Positions 1 through 11,051 of a stretch of DNA of 64,000 bases are shown one piece after another. Source of the stretch: Inia geoffrensis. Lineage: Eukaryota > Chordata > Mammalia > Artiodactyla > Iniidae. Made by a program: the position numbers and the translations under genes. The first letter of the stretch is position 1, and each line of letters opens with the position of its first letter. Location of the stretch: positions 92,123,373 to 92,187,372 of the forward strand of contig CM070913.1 of NCBI GenBank assembly GCA_036417435.1. Reading direction: 5' to 3'. Under the pieces are notes generated by a model. The model worked only from the letters and a program-made list of their open reading frames with translations, was not told where the DNA came from and ran no database searches.

Positions 1-25
1 CCAAACCCAAACCCTTGGCCACCAT

Positions 26-547
26 TTTTAAAATTGAAGTATCATTGATTTACAGTGTTGTGTTAATTTCTGCTGTACAGCAAAGCGATTCTGTTATACA
101 TATATATATATATATACATATATATGTATATATGTATATATATTCTTTTTTATATTATCTTCCATGATGGTCTATCACAGGATATTGAATGTAGTTCTCT
201 ATGCTCTACAGTAGCACCTTGTTTTTTACCCATCCTATATATACTAGTTTGCATCTGCTAACCCCAACCTCACACTCCATCCCTCCCCTAACCCCCTCCC
301 CCTTGGCAACCACCAGTCTGTCCTCTACGTCTGTGAGTCTGTTTCTGTTTGTAGATAGGTTCATTTGTGTCATATTTTAGATTCCACATATAAGTGATAT
401 CACACGGTATTTGTTGTTCTCTGTCTGACTTATTTCACTTAGTATGATCATCTCTAGGTCCATCCATGTTGCTGCACGTGGCATTGTTTCATGCTTTTTT
501 ATGGCTGAGTAGTGTTCCATTGTATACATGTACCACATCTTCTTTAT
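26..547 (-). mobile_element. L1 LINE 3' end, 5'-truncated, antisense
   Basis: This is the last part of a whale/artiodactyl-type L1, read on the minus strand. Positions 377-559 translate on the minus strand to the L1 ORF2 C-terminus (contains YSAIKK, ATWMDLE, ISLICGI and then the stop at about 377). Left of that lies the L1 3' UTR, ending in the terminal motif near position 30. A diverged target-site duplication flanks it (13-25 and 548-559, both starting CCTTGG and ending ACCAT), so the insertion is complete but strongly 5'-truncated. A TA-rich tract at about 97-142 lies in the 3' UTR. It is not a host gene. Confidence 0.9.
97..142. repeat. TA-rich microsatellite inside L1 3' UTR
   Basis: Alternating TA with occasional C and G. 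Other L1 tails in this window have a shorter TATACATATAT stretch here, so the tract probably grew from the L1 sequence. Confidence 0.75.
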
Positions 548-689
548 CCTTGGCACCATCTTGAATCCCTACTTCCCTGTCCCTGTATCCGAGGAACATC
601 TGTTCTGCACTGGTCTGTAAGAGTCCTCTCCTGCTCTCTTTTCCGTGATCCACGAGCCGATTTTTCAACCCCTACCCCCCGTCTGGACC

Positions 690-765
690 AGTGTAGTTGC
701 CTCCAAATTGGTCTGGTCGCCAGCATTCTCTCCCGCCCCAGTGCGTGCAATGGAATTTGCCCCTC
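690..765 (+). mobile_element. Possible L2 LINE fragment
   Basis: The stretch reading GTTGCCTCCAAATTGGTCT resembles the L2 coding segment that also occurs at about 49.99-50.03 kb (AATAGCCTCCAAACC). It is short and diverged, so the call is tentative. Confidence 0.3.
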
Positions 766-866
766 AGGGATTTCTGTAAAGGCAGTGAGTGTGGCCTTCT
801 CCCAAGTCCTGCTCCCATGGGAGGCATGACCCCATGTCTTTTTTTGGCTTAAGAAATGTGAAATCT

Positions 867-1058
867 GGGCTTCCCTGGTGGCGCAGTGGTTGAGAGTCCG
901 CCTGCCGATGCGGGGGACATGGGTTCACGCCCCGGTCCGGGAAGATCCCACATGCCGCGGAGCGGTTGGGCCCATGAGCCAGGGCCGCTGAGCCTGCGCG
1001 TCCGAAACCTGTGCTCCGCAGCGGGAGAGGCCACAACAGCGAGAGGCCCGCGTACCGC

Positions 1059-1085
<27 letters not shown>
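867..1085 (+). mobile_element. CHR-1 SINE (tRNA-Glu-derived), full length
   Basis: Begins GGGCTTCCCTGG and carries the internal RNA polymerase III promoter: an A box at 879-889 (TGGCGCAGTGG) and a B-box-like motif at about 922-930. The tRNA-unrelated body ends in GTACCGC, followed by 27 A residues (1059-1085). The flanks carry an imperfect target-site duplication (about 853-866, and 1086-1099 with ATGTGACATCT). The element is transcribed by Pol III and moved by L1 machinery. Its A tail creates a false poly-lysine reading frame. Confidence 0.95.
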
Positions 1086-1089
<4 letters not shown>

Positions 1090-1439
1090 TGTGACATCTG
1101 TGGGTACAATGATCTGAACAGGGTGAAGAGTGGGGAAGAGAAGCAATGAAGGAAGGCTTCGCTCTCTAGCCTTAGAAGTCTGCAGGCACAGTCCCGGGCT
1201 AATTTCAGCTGAGGCTCAGAGAAGCACCCTGGGGTGGGCACAGAGCCTACCAATCCTCCAGGTGGTGCCCAGTGCACCTGGGACGGTCCCAGGGGACACC
1301 TTTCCTGTCTTCCCCCGCAGCCCTCCCAATGGCAAGTCACTCTGGGGACGAAGGGCTTTCGCTGTGTCAGCCAGATGTAGCCACTTCAGAGACACAGCAG
1401 AAGCAAGACAGCGTCAGGAGGTAATGGGTGATGATGACC

Positions 1440-2290
1440 TGCTCCCAGGCCGGCCACCCTAAACCCTCTCTTCCCACGCCACTGTCCCTCTGGGAGCGGA
1501 GCGTGGAGTCTTGTCACGTGACTTCAAACCCAACAGTCACCGGGGTCCTGTGGCTTCAGGATTTAGGCTCTGAAATGCAGGGCGTGTACCGCCATGTGCC
1601 GCCTGTGTTCGTCTCGGGGTTATCACGTGTCTGCATCTTCTGGAGAGATCGCAGGGGGCTCTGCCTGCCCGGTCCAGCCCTGCTTGTCGGCAGTCTGGGG
1701 GGCGGGGCTAGAGGGGGGGCTGCCCCTGCTGAGGGTCCGTTGATGGATGCGGTCCAACCCCGCTCCTCCCGTTTTCCTGGACACAGGGGGCAACCTTGGT
1801 GACTGAAGGCACGGAACACGGAGGTTCGGTTGCTCCAGAATCAAGAAGGCGGAGCTACTTCTCCAGTGACGTCATCTTCCAATGGACCGCGTCCGGAATC
1901 CCAGGAGAAACGCAGCAGACAGAGCCGGGCCCTTCCCCCCCCCCACCCCCCCACCGCCCCACCCCCGGTCCACCGCTCGTGCTGACTCAGGCGTCTGGGG
2001 ACAAGCAGGCAGAAACGACTGCCCCTGGGCCCGGAGTGAAGCACCGACTTCAAAAGACTCAACAGGTGTTTGCTGGAACCTGGCTGCTCAACCCCAACCC
2101 CGCTCCGAGCTCGTCCACGGTCGTCCTGGCCAGTGCCTGGCCCGCCGGCCACGGAGCGGATTCTGGGGGACATCTGACCGTCCTGCGTCCAGGAAAAAGC
2201 AGAGGCAGCGACCTTAGGTCATTTGTCACGATTTTCAGAAATCCCGTTCTGCTGGCCAAGCTTTTACCCGGCTGCCATCCCCAGGCTGAG
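1440..2290. promoter_or_regulatory. CpG-rich segment with CRE, CCAAT and AP-1-like motifs
   Basis: GC-rich and rich in CpG: I counted about 33 CpG by eye in 1741-2220, unusual for this repeat-rich window. It holds a perfect CRE (TGACGTCA, 1867-1874), a CCAAT box five bases downstream (1879-1883) and an AP-1 site (TGACTCA, 1983-1989). A C-rich tract at 1936-1966 could form a G-quadruplex on the minus strand. No TATA box or convincing first exon is visible. It could be a CpG-island promoter of a noncoding transcript, an enhancer, or GC-rich DNA without function. The motif content is seen; the function is inferred. Confidence 0.35.
1867..1883 (+). promoter_or_regulatory. CRE (TGACGTCA) followed by CCAAT box
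   Basis: A perfect palindromic CRE, the binding site for CREB/ATF proteins, at 1867-1874, then CCAAT (bound by NF-Y) at 1879-1883. This close pairing is common in CpG-island promoters, but binding here is unproven. Confidence 0.4.
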
Positions 2291-3400
2291 CCGGATCAGA
2301 AAGGAGTGGAAGCTCTTTGGGCTTCTCTAGTGGGGAGCAGGTCTCCAAGACAAGCTCTCAGGAGGGAGATGCTTTCTTAGGAAAGGAGGGCTGGATGGTG
2401 GGAACCCCTCCCCAGCAGAGGGCAAAAACCTCAGCAATGCGGCACAGCACATCCTGGGAGACACCCAGGAGGGTAGTAAGTAGGCGTGGGCTGGGCCACG
2501 GTGGTACTTTCCTCTCTCTGTGATGCCAGGCTCCACCTGAGAAGCCCTGTATGATCCGTGCGTCTATGGGTGTCTCCCCTCCCCCTCCACACCTCCCCTG
2601 CCTGGCCTGTCTTCACAGGTCTCTGCAGAGGGCAGCCCGAGTTCAAGCATCTGGGGCTTGGGGTGGGTCCATAGCTGGTAAGAGACGGGGCCTCGACACA
2701 GGCTGGCCTTACATCCTGGGGATAGGCAAGCCAGTCCCCTAAGAGAGCGATGGGAGCCCTCTCCCCTGCTCCGGCTCAGACTGCAACCCAGCAAAATACA
2801 CCAACCTGGGGACTCTGACCTTGACGCAGCCTTGCCAAGTGCAGGAAGCTGGGCACCAGACACCCGATCCGGCTTCAGGCAGGCGAACAATGCTACGTCC
2901 TGAGCACGCGCTTCTCTCCCCGGCGGCATAAGTCACCGCAGAGATTTCCTGTCTGACCGGTGCCGGGATACCTAATAGGCCGACTAATAACGTGTCTGAG
3001 ATGCCAAAAAAGTAGGGCCGCCAAAAATGCAACTTTAAGAGTCTGATATTTCAAAGGGAGCATTAAAGACCAGTCTGCCTGGGAAATACTGGACATTTGC
3101 TGGACCTTTACTTACCTTTTGTTTTGAACTGTGTCCAGGGGCAGGGGGTTACTGTAATGTTTCCCAGCGGTAGACATCTCTGAAAACCTATCCAGCCTGG
3201 CTCTCCCCAAGAGAAGGGCCAGTGAGACTTCACAGCGTGACACTTGAAGCTGATACCAACCTTTTTCTGTTCTCCCTTTGTTGGGGCAAAATTAGAAATT
3301 ACTTGGTTGTCGTTGTTTGCTTTCCGCTGGTGAAAATTCATGTGGGTAAGTTTCCACTGATGTTTAGTTTTCCTGCAGCTGAGACCGTCCACTGACTTAG
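2291..3400. other. No recognised feature
   Basis: GC-moderate sequence with no repeat I can name and no long open frame. A short run at about 2319-2339 resembles the first bases of a CHR SINE, but the match stops at once. Confidence 0.5.
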
Positions 3401-3402
3401 AC

Positions 3403-3522
3403 CCCTGGTTCTCAAAGTGTGGTCACTGGGCTGGCAGCATCAGCATCCCCCAGGGAATTGGGTGGAACTACACAAGAAGCCTCACCTCAGACCCGCCAAA
3501 TCAAAGTCTTGGGAATCACTGA
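3403..3522 (-). mobile_element. MER5A-like hAT DNA transposon remnant
   Basis: Starts CTGGTTCTCAAAGTGTGG and continues with CAGCATCAGCATC, the typical reverse-oriented MER5A end and body. MER5A is a short nonautonomous hAT-Charlie element shared by placental mammals. The far terminal repeat is poorly preserved. Confidence 0.6.
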
Positions 3523-3639
3523 CTTAAGTAAAATAAATCGAGAAATCAGACCACTGTATCTCACAAGGATGGCATTCCTCCAGTACACACAGGCCACTCA
3601 CGTCTTCCTAGGAGGATCCCAACAAGCCTGGTAGAGGGG

Positions 3640-4460
3640 CTGGTAAAAGAGGAAGCCGATAATAATTGCATGGAAATTTTTTATTAAAATGTGTTACAGG
3701 TTTTTAATGAATTTGGCTAGTACTGAGAGCGTTACTTTATTCTTCCTGAAGAAACTGTACATTTATTGAGGTCCTTTTTAGATGAGCCTCAGAAAAATGT
3801 TTTCGTTTTCTTCCTGGTTTTATACATTATTCCTGGAAAACAAAATAAGAACAACAAATATATAAAGGGTGTGTATGTGTTGTGTGTTTTTAAGTATATT
3901 TAGAAAATGTTTTGGTTTCTTGTATCATCGATTTGTTTCTTTTACTTTGATTTATTTCACCTTTTTACTTTAATTATTTTTCATATTTGCCTTTATTCCT
4001 CATTTTATTGTATTATATTCCTTGGAGATATGTGTATGTGTATAAATCACTTTGATATATTATTTGTTACCTCTGTTAGATTCTTGATTTAAATGGGTGT
4101 CTCTTTTTTGCTCTTTTCCTTTTTTGTCTGAAGTATTCTTTCTTTTTTAAAATATTGAACTAATTGGGGATTAGTAAAACTTCCCGTGAGATCAGCTTTG
4201 GACATATCCAATGCATTTTAATATTTCATGTTTTTGTCATTATTCTTCTTATGTCTCTAATTGAAACACTGTTTCCTCTATTCCTCAAGAGACTTTTAGA
4301 AGGTACATTTTTATTGTTAGAAAACTGGGTTTCTTATTTAAACCTTTATAATTCCTCTTGCATTGTGGTCAGAAGACATGGCCAATGTCAACACTTTTTG
4401 AATGTATTAAAGCTTCTTTGTGCCCAGTTGTTGTTTTATCATTGGTCTACAGGTACATGA
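3640..4460 (-). mobile_element. Old L1 (L1M-type) ORF2 fragment, antisense
   Basis: AT-rich. The part from about 4080 has recognisable antisense L1 ORF2 words, notably TTGCATTGTGGTCAGAAGAC at about 4359-4378 and the preceding segment on fixation of TTTTAATATTTCATG. The left half (3640-4080) is T-rich and probably belongs to the same element, but this is less certain. All reading frames are broken. Confidence 0.5.
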
Positions 4461-5025
4461 GTAAAGGGTCTATTTCCTGGGGGATGTAGAGTTATGGCAG
4501 TGAGTTGTGGTCAGCCTTAGCATTAAGTGTTGGATGTTTCCTCTTTTCCTCGTCTTCTAGAATTTAATTGGGAAGTCTGGGAGAGTCACAGGGGGCTACT
4601 GCCAGTGCAATTTTGAACAAGAGGGTCAGCAGAAGGAAGACGAAGGGCCTTGCTGCTGGGATGGGTCGATGCAGCTAAGCAGCACCTTACTTGGAAAATG
4701 GGGAGAAGAGGAACAAAATAGTATTAATAGTCACATATTTTTCTCATCAGTGTAGCTATTGTTATTTAAATACCTACAGCCATGCCATGTTGTCATCTGA
4801 GGCAGTGACTTTATGTACTAGGTGGGCAGGAACTGTCTTCATTCAAGGAGGCATTTCACTGGGAAGCTGTGGGCAGAGAAATCTCCACCTGTTCTAAAGG
4901 AGAAAGTCAGACACGACTGATCGTGTGTGTGTGCGTGTGTGCGGGTTATGTATGTGTATACGCGGGCTGTGATATAGTGAACAGAGAAAAGCAAATCCAA
5001 GGAGTTTCTGGAGACTCTTGACTTA

Positions 5026-5300
5026 CAGTAACACTTCTCAAACTTTGGGTCTCAAGACCTGTTTATGCACTTAATAATTACTGAGGACCCCAGAGAGCTT
5101 TTGTGCATGTAGGCTATATTGTATACCTTGTTGGAAATTAAAACTGACAGTTGTTAAAATAATTATTTATTCATTTAAAAATAACAATAATAAAACCATT
5201 GCATGCTAACAAAAATAACATTTTGTTTTACAAAAGAGCTTTTTTTTTACAAAAAGTGTCATGTCAACCCTTCTCTGCCATGTGTGTGTCATGAACACAT
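5026..5300 (+). mobile_element. Possible hAT-type DNA transposon fragment
   Basis: Begins with a hAT-Charlie-like end (CAGTAACACTTCTCAAACTT) and continues with GAGGACCCCAGAGAGCTTTT and GGAAATTAAAACTGA, words I recognise from an old mammalian repeat with this terminal repeat. The far end is unclear and I cannot name the subfamily. Confidence 0.4.
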
Positions 5301-6005
5301 TGTGTGGTTTCAGAAATAAAGCAAGACGTGGCCAGAGGCCCCAGATCATATGCATCCAACCAACAAGTGCCTGCTGACTATACTTTCCTGGGAGTAAGCA
5401 GAATTATCCAGGGCCGTTCTTAGTTTTTTCTATATTTTAGTTAGGATGCAGGCAAAGCTGCAATAAGAGGCAGAAGTATACTGACTGATGAACATTTCAT
5501 TTATTTCTGCCACTTGTAGAGTCACAGAGGTGGGTGGCCCAGGGTGGGCAGGTCTGTCTGCTCCACGAGCTTATCCAGTGACCCAGGTTCCTTCCATCTC
5601 ATGGCTCTTCCAACCCCTAGAGCCTCACCCACATCTGCCCGGTAGCAGCTGTTTCACCAGCACCCCATGGGCGCTCAGCCCACCAGAAGGGGAAGAGGCA
5701 TAAAGGATGAGCAGTTAGAGCCCTTCCTCAATACCGGATGGCTCCAGAGCTGCACACGCCACCCCATGTGCAGACTCTCCCTAAGTGTTCTCTTCAAACC
5801 CAGGAGGACCTATTTCTACAAAGAAATAGGGAACCTGGGAAGAACGGATCCTTGGGAGCCTCTGTCACATCCTGAGGCCTTTGCATTTTTAGTCACTCTG
5901 ACTTTGGCCTTTTGCCCTGGGTCCCAGGAACCCATCCCAGTGGTAGGCAAGGTTTAATCAATATGGGTATTTGTTTCTGAGAGAGGCAACTCATTTACTG
6001 AGTGC
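5301..6005. other. Mostly unrecognised sequence
   Basis: The segment 5490-5680 (GGTGGGCAGGTCTGTCTGCTCC and nearby) resembles an old interspersed repeat seen elsewhere in mammals, but I cannot place it in a family. There is no convincing coding exon. Confidence 0.35.
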
Positions 6006-6007
6006 CT

Positions 6008-6315
6008 TAGTGGGTTCAGGCTGCTACAACTAATTACCATGGGCTGTGTAGGTTAAACTAGAAATATCTGTTTCTCACAGTTCTAGAGTCTGTGAGCCCA
6101 AGATCAGGGTGCCGGTACCGTCGGGTTCTGGGCGAGAGCCACGTCTCACTGTGTCCTCACTTGACAGAGAAAGCAAGCTGGCTCTTCTTTTAGGGCACTA
6201 ATCCCATTCATGGGGGCTCCACCCGCATGACTGATCATCTCCTGAAGGCCCCTCGTCCTAATACCATCTCACTGGGGATTAGATTTCAACACCAAGTGTT
6301 GGAGGGACACAAAGC
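6008..6315 (-). mobile_element. MLT1-type MaLR LTR, antisense
   Basis: Reads as the reverse complement of a MaLR (ERVL-related) solo LTR: GGCTGCTACAACTAATTACCA at the 3' side, TCTCACAGTTCTAGAG, then TAATACCATCTCACTGGGGA and TTTCAACACCAAGTG toward the LTR start. The closest form is MLT1A-like. MaLR LTRs are old mammalian retrotransposon remnants. No internal region is attached. Confidence 0.7.
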
Positions 6316-7950
6316 TGTGCTTAGCAACCTTCCTCTTGAGGTGACTTTCTTGATCAAGAAAGGTGGCTTCTGGCGGACCAAGGCTCTTTTAGAAGTTTTT
6401 CCCCATTTGGTCTGGTTTGGTTGGACTTTTTTTTTGGTTTCCCTATTTGGTCTCTGAGACCTTTGACCTGCCGTGCCTAAAATCTCCACTCTCGTGTGGT
6501 CGCCTCCTTGCGAACCAACACAATATGCCATCTCCAAACAGGGCAAAGCAAAAACAGAACAAGGCAATAAGCCAACCCCTGCATAATCACGTCGGAGAAC
6601 ACCGAGCGTGGTCCTGGTGAGCTCACGTTCTGACCGCTCGTGTGGCCTAACCAGTATTTCATTGCCAGGGGCCGCCTCGGAGTGTCTGAATGGACAGGCA
6701 GCTGCACACAATGAAAGCGGCTCCTTAGAGCTATTTTTGTCACAAGGAGTCTGCAGGAGGCAGCAGTGCGTTCGTCCTGACCCACTTCCCTCGGTCCCCT
6801 CCCAGGTGCACGCACAGCCAGGAGACATCGTTGGAAAGGATTTCCCATCAGCACCTCACCGGCTTCCTCTCTTCCCCTGACTGCCTGGGATGGAGAGGCT
6901 GCCTGGCTTCTATTAGGTTATTAGACAGCCTTCCTAAAAGTAGGGAACAGGATGTAGGGACACTGGGTGCTTTAGTCTTGCTAACCCTGCTGGCTCCTGC
7001 AGACGTATATCTCCATTTACGTCTGAATCACGTTTCCCCGTCTCACATCTATGACCTCAGCTCAACACCTTCACTGAAAGGCTAGTTTTAGGAAGGAAGA
7101 TGCAGAATAATTTTGGGCAATGAGTTAAAGTGCTGAGAAGGAGGGAAGAGGAGAGAAAACCATGAGAGGAAAGAAATAGTTCCACACTCTTTTCTAGAAA
7201 CAGAGGCAACCTCAGAGGAGTTAGAGCAGGAAATGTAGGCATGCAGCACAAAAACTAACAATCTCTTAGAAAATCCGTGGTTTAGGAAGTCGGATAAAGT
7301 ACAGAGCCTCCGAAAACCAGAGGAGCATTAAGATGTTACATAGCCCCCATGCTGCCGTCTTTGAACAAAAACTTGTCCATCTTCAAAATACAGCTGCTTC
7401 CAGGAAATACTCCAAGGGCAGGAGTCCATAACTTATCTCGGTCAGGTGCTCATTTCTTGAGACCATATTGTTGATAAGCTCTTCCAAATGTATATTTCCC
7501 CTGTTCTGATGATAGTTTGTGATGATAACAAAGGACCACTCCTAATCTGTTATTTCACCAGCTTTAAGGTGGTTAGTTAGGTCTCCAGACCCACCCTGTT
7601 AGATACTTCCTAAACTTTTCCAATCAAAGGGCTACTTTAGTACAGCAAAAGATGCCTTTCTGCCTCACACTGCCATAAAATAATAATCATTAATTGGAAA
7701 TCTATTGCTCTTGATAAATAAGTACTTTATTAAATATCATAAATTTTATATATTTATTAGAAATTATAAATAAAACATTATTTCATGCCAGCACTGGAGT
7801 GTAGAAATTACTGTAAACATTATCTTGTCAAAGGAGCTAACATAGTAAGATGATAAATTGGGTTGATTCACACTCCATCTGAAGGACTGTCACACTGCTG
7901 TGTCACCCACGCCTTTAGTTATCCCATTGGAAATTTTAATTCAGAACCAC
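6316..7950. other. No recognised feature
   Basis: Apparently unique sequence of ordinary composition, AT-rich toward 7.6-7.8 kb. The longest open frame (minus strand, 6286-6828) begins inside the neighbouring LTR and shows no protein-family motif. Confidence 0.45.
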
Positions 7951-7954
7951 ACTC

Positions 7955-8212
7955 CACTCAGCAGTAATTCCTAGAAAACTGTTCTCCAAACGTACTTGCA
8001 TAAGGGCACATAGGTGTAAGGACAAAGATGTTCATCGCATTATTTTTGTAAATGCAAATAAAATAAAATAAAAAAGAAGCCAGATGTTCACACGTGGTTA
8101 ATGAACGTATTTCATATTTCGGATGAGTATGGAGCCATTAAAAGAACAGCTAAGGTTTACAGAACCTCACAGAAAAGTAAATCAACTATACTTCAAAAAA
8201 AAGTGAAAAAAA
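7955..8212 (+). mobile_element. Old L1 ORF2 3' fragment, sense
   Basis: Contains AAGGACAAAGATGTTCATCG and TATGGAGCCATTAAAAGAACA, the diverged form of the L1 ORF2 C-terminal coding region. At 8178-8200 there is a short tail like a younger L1 end (AAATCAACTATACTTCAAAA). The two pieces may be one element or two adjacent ones. Confidence 0.45.
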
Positions 8213-8217
8213 CCCTC

Positions 8218-8310
8218 TCTCTATATATATACATACATATATACATGTGTAACATGTATATAATCTATAAAATGTACATAAAATATATATTATATAAAAT
8301 TTGCAACTAT
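8218..8310. repeat. TA-rich low-complexity tract
   Basis: Imperfect alternating TA with ACATATATAC words after a CTCTCT run. It could form hairpins. No function is inferred. Confidence 0.7.
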
Positions 8311-8787
8311 TAAATAAGTATTTTCAAGATGACCAAATAAAGAAACAAACAAGAAGCTCTGCGGTTTTATCCTGAGAAGGGGCAGACTTACAAGAGCCTC
8401 CAGGAGCCGGGCAGGTGATGACAAAGAGGAGCTATCAGGTGTGAGGTCACAGCGGGTGGAGGGGTCCCCGCTCCATGTCCAGGGCCTGGTCCACCTCAGA
8501 GCCAGCCTCCGGGTCCACCTGGGGATTCCAGCCCCATGTGGTCAAACCTTCTGAGTTCTCAAAAGAAGGTAGATGTCCAGATACTGGGGTCTGACTCAGG
8601 GCAGGCTGCGAGGGGCCTGGGCTGCCAAACTGAAGGCGGCATCACTCTGGGGGCTACCCCACCCTCGCAGACCTCAGACTGAGCCCCACTCAATGATGTT
8701 CCAGGCTTCCGCTCGCCCCCTAATCAGGCCCTGTCCAGGCAGGGTATTTACTTCCTAATACGTAAATACTGAAGATGAATACAATTC

Positions 8788-9110
8788 TGTGTGTGTGTGT
8801 GTGTGTGTGAGTCTGTATATGTGTGCGTGTATGTGTGTGTATATGTATATGTGTGTATGTATGTGTGCATATGTGCGCGTACGTGTGTATGTATATGTGT
8901 GTGTATATATATGTGTATATGTGTGTAGGCGTGTGTATATGTATATGTGAGTATATGTATATGTGTGTATGCGTGTGTATATGTACATGTGTGCATATGC
9001 ATGTATATGTATAAGTGCATGTACATGTGTGCGTATGTGTGTATATGTATATGTGTGCTTATGCTGCTGTATATGTGCATATGTGTGTGTATATGTATGT
9101 GTGTGTGTGA
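8788..9110. repeat. Long TG/TATG-rich satellite
   Basis: About 320 bases of nearly unbroken alternating purine-pyrimidine DNA made of TG, TATG and TGCG words, beginning with a pure TG run. It is open in several frames on both strands (Cys/Val/Tyr-rich or His/Thr/Tyr-rich), which is an effect of the repeat and not coding potential. Such DNA can adopt Z-DNA. Confidence 0.9.
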
Positions 9111-9784
9111 GTTGTGTGGTGAAGGAGGCTGTCTCTGAGGGCAGGAGAAGGCCAGAGTGACTTCTCAGCTAAAAGTGTCCCTGTGAAGGGGCCCTTCCCT
9201 CCCACAGGGAATGAGACCCAACAGCAAGTGGCCAGGTACTCAGGACCAAGCAGGTGGTTAAAATTTTGCCCAGAGATCCTATAAACAGTGGCCAGAGGGA
9301 AAGGTCACTTCAGACCACTTCAAGGTTGGTCTGCACTCATCTCGTCTCTCTAAATGTGTCCTTTGCAAATATTCTGTTCAACAGAAGTGTTTCTTACCCC
9401 AGAGACAGCTACCCCATCCAAGTCACTCATGTTTGAACCCCCTTACTGGGTATAAATGCCTTTATAATGTTTTTTTTTTAAATATAAACTGGGGACATGG
9501 TCCCAACACTTGAAACACTTTCTGTTACCTCTTGTACAATCTGAAACCTGAACCATCTAGGCCTTGTCAGATAAACCTCAGAGGAGAAAGGTACCTTCAG
9601 TTTGGAAAGAGACGTGGCCTTCGAGTGGACCCAGTGGGAAACTACAACCCAGGATGAGTGCAGGCATGTGGGGCTCTGGGCCCTGCGGGGCACAGAGGTG
9701 CACTGAGACCATGATACAGGAATACCAACCACATCCCATGCTGGCCAAGGGGCTGGTTTGCCACCGCTCAAGACTCAGTTTCCT
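9111..9784. other. No recognised feature
   Basis: Ordinary-composition sequence. I see no known repeat or exon signal. Confidence 0.4.
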
Positions 9785-9900
9785 GAGTGCATGGGGCAGG
9801 CACCGTTCTAGGCACGGAAGATGCCACTGTGAACAAGACAGAAAAGGTTGTCCTTTTTATCATGGGGATTCTAATCTAATAGGGCTGCAGAAAATACACG
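9785..9900 (-). mobile_element. L2 LINE 3' fragment, antisense
   Basis: The words GGGGCAGGCACCGTTCTAGG and CACTGTGAACAAGACAGA are the reverse complement of the L2 3' end, the ancient LINE shared by mammals. The copy is short and diverged. Confidence 0.6.
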
Positions 9901-10889
9901 TGGAAAATACAAGTCCACAAGGAGATAAGCTAGATCTTTCCAGAAGGTACTCAAAGAAACTGAAACAGTCTCATGTGAGGGGAAGTGATGAAAGCTGGAC
10001 CCAGGGCAGAGCCAGAGATCTGGGGGTGGAGGGGAGAAGTGGCCGGTGCTCAGCCCTTCTTTGCTCTCTGAGCTTTTATTTCCACCCTCATTTCTCTCCT
10101 TAACTTGCTCAGCTAACTTGCTTCCGTGCTTGCCTTCTGCATGAAAAAGATTCGGGCTTATGTTGGTTGATGTGTTTGGGGCAAAGTGGTGAGAACAACG
10201 TACCTTGGGATGGATGTCCACGTAAGTTGAGCAGGTGATTGTGTTCGATCCTGTAACACTGGAGCAATAAAAAAATCTGCCTCATGCAAAACGAAGGGGC
10301 TTTTAGAGGCTCAAGCAGGTGGCTTCCCTTTTTCTTTAACTTTAGGCTTGGAAAATGCTGGGGGAGGGGCGCCTTTGGAAAGGTGGGGAAGCCTTTTACC
10401 TCAGGTTTGCCCGAGTAAGAGGTTCCCGCGGAGACACTTGAAAGCCCGACAGACATGTCTGAATTTATAATACACCCTTGAAGTGTTCATTCATAATCCT
10501 GAAGGGATTTTCAAAGCCATGAAGAGGATGGATGACTTTTGACCGGCTCACGTGTTGGGGAGTGTGTCTGCGAGGCTCTCAGTGCAATGGTATTAAACAG
10601 ATTTGGGGGGAAAGGGCAGCCCTAGCTATGAATACTGAAAACTCCCTGGCACTTAATTTGATTCAGATACTTAGTGTGTGCTGTCTGTGGAGTACAGATT
10701 TAAAGAGGGCAAGAAATACTCCAAGGGGCATGTGACTCATTCCTTATCTGAGTTGGAAGGAGCATTGGATAATCTTTCCATTCTCTCTGTATGTGTATGT
10801 GGCCCCTGCTATGTCCAGAGCTCTCTGCTGTGTGCTGGTGACCAAGAGCTTCCCACCCGGGGAATGGAGAGGAAGATGCATACTAGTGA
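9901..10889. other. No recognised feature
   Basis: No repeat that I can name and no convincing gene. Open frames on both strands are short and lack known motifs. Confidence 0.4.
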
Positions 10890-10995
10890 GAATGCCAATA
10901 ACTGCCTCTTACAAGGGCTGCCATGTGGCAGGCTCCGCTGGCAGTGGCTTACTTACGTTACGTCATATAAACAGATCATTACAAAAGAACAAGGT
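10890..10995 (-). mobile_element. Possible MIR SINE, antisense
   Basis: GCCATGTGGCAGGCTCCGCT, followed by CTTACTTACGTTACGTCATA, fits the order of a reverse-complement MIR (size and cut-off words of the 3' part, then the core). Strongly diverged. Confidence 0.3.
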
Positions 10996-11051
10996 GTGTG
11001 AATGGTAGGAATATGAGTGAGGTATTATTGAAACATCAAAGAGGAATTCCA

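Noticed and set aside
377..559. 60-residue frame on the minus strand with clear protein similarity
   Set aside because: It is the L1 ORF2 C-terminus, a transposon remnant and not a host gene.
867..940. tRNA-like start with A and B boxes
   Set aside because: It is the tRNA-Glu-derived head of a SINE; it does not fold as a complete tRNA and continues into the SINE body. The same applies to the nine other copies.
886..1089. Frame ending in a poly-lysine run (similar ones at 11071, 28709, 52629)
   Set aside because: These are CHR-1 SINE bodies read through their A tails. Their similarity to each other is due to the SINE.
2319..2340. Short match to the CHR SINE head (GGGCTTCTCTAGTGGGGAGC)
   Set aside because: The match ends after about 20 bases; no body, B box or tail follows.
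8748..9138. Open frames on both strands rich in His/Thr/Tyr or Cys/Val/Met
   Set aside because: Products of the TG/TATG satellite, open in several overlapping frames at once.
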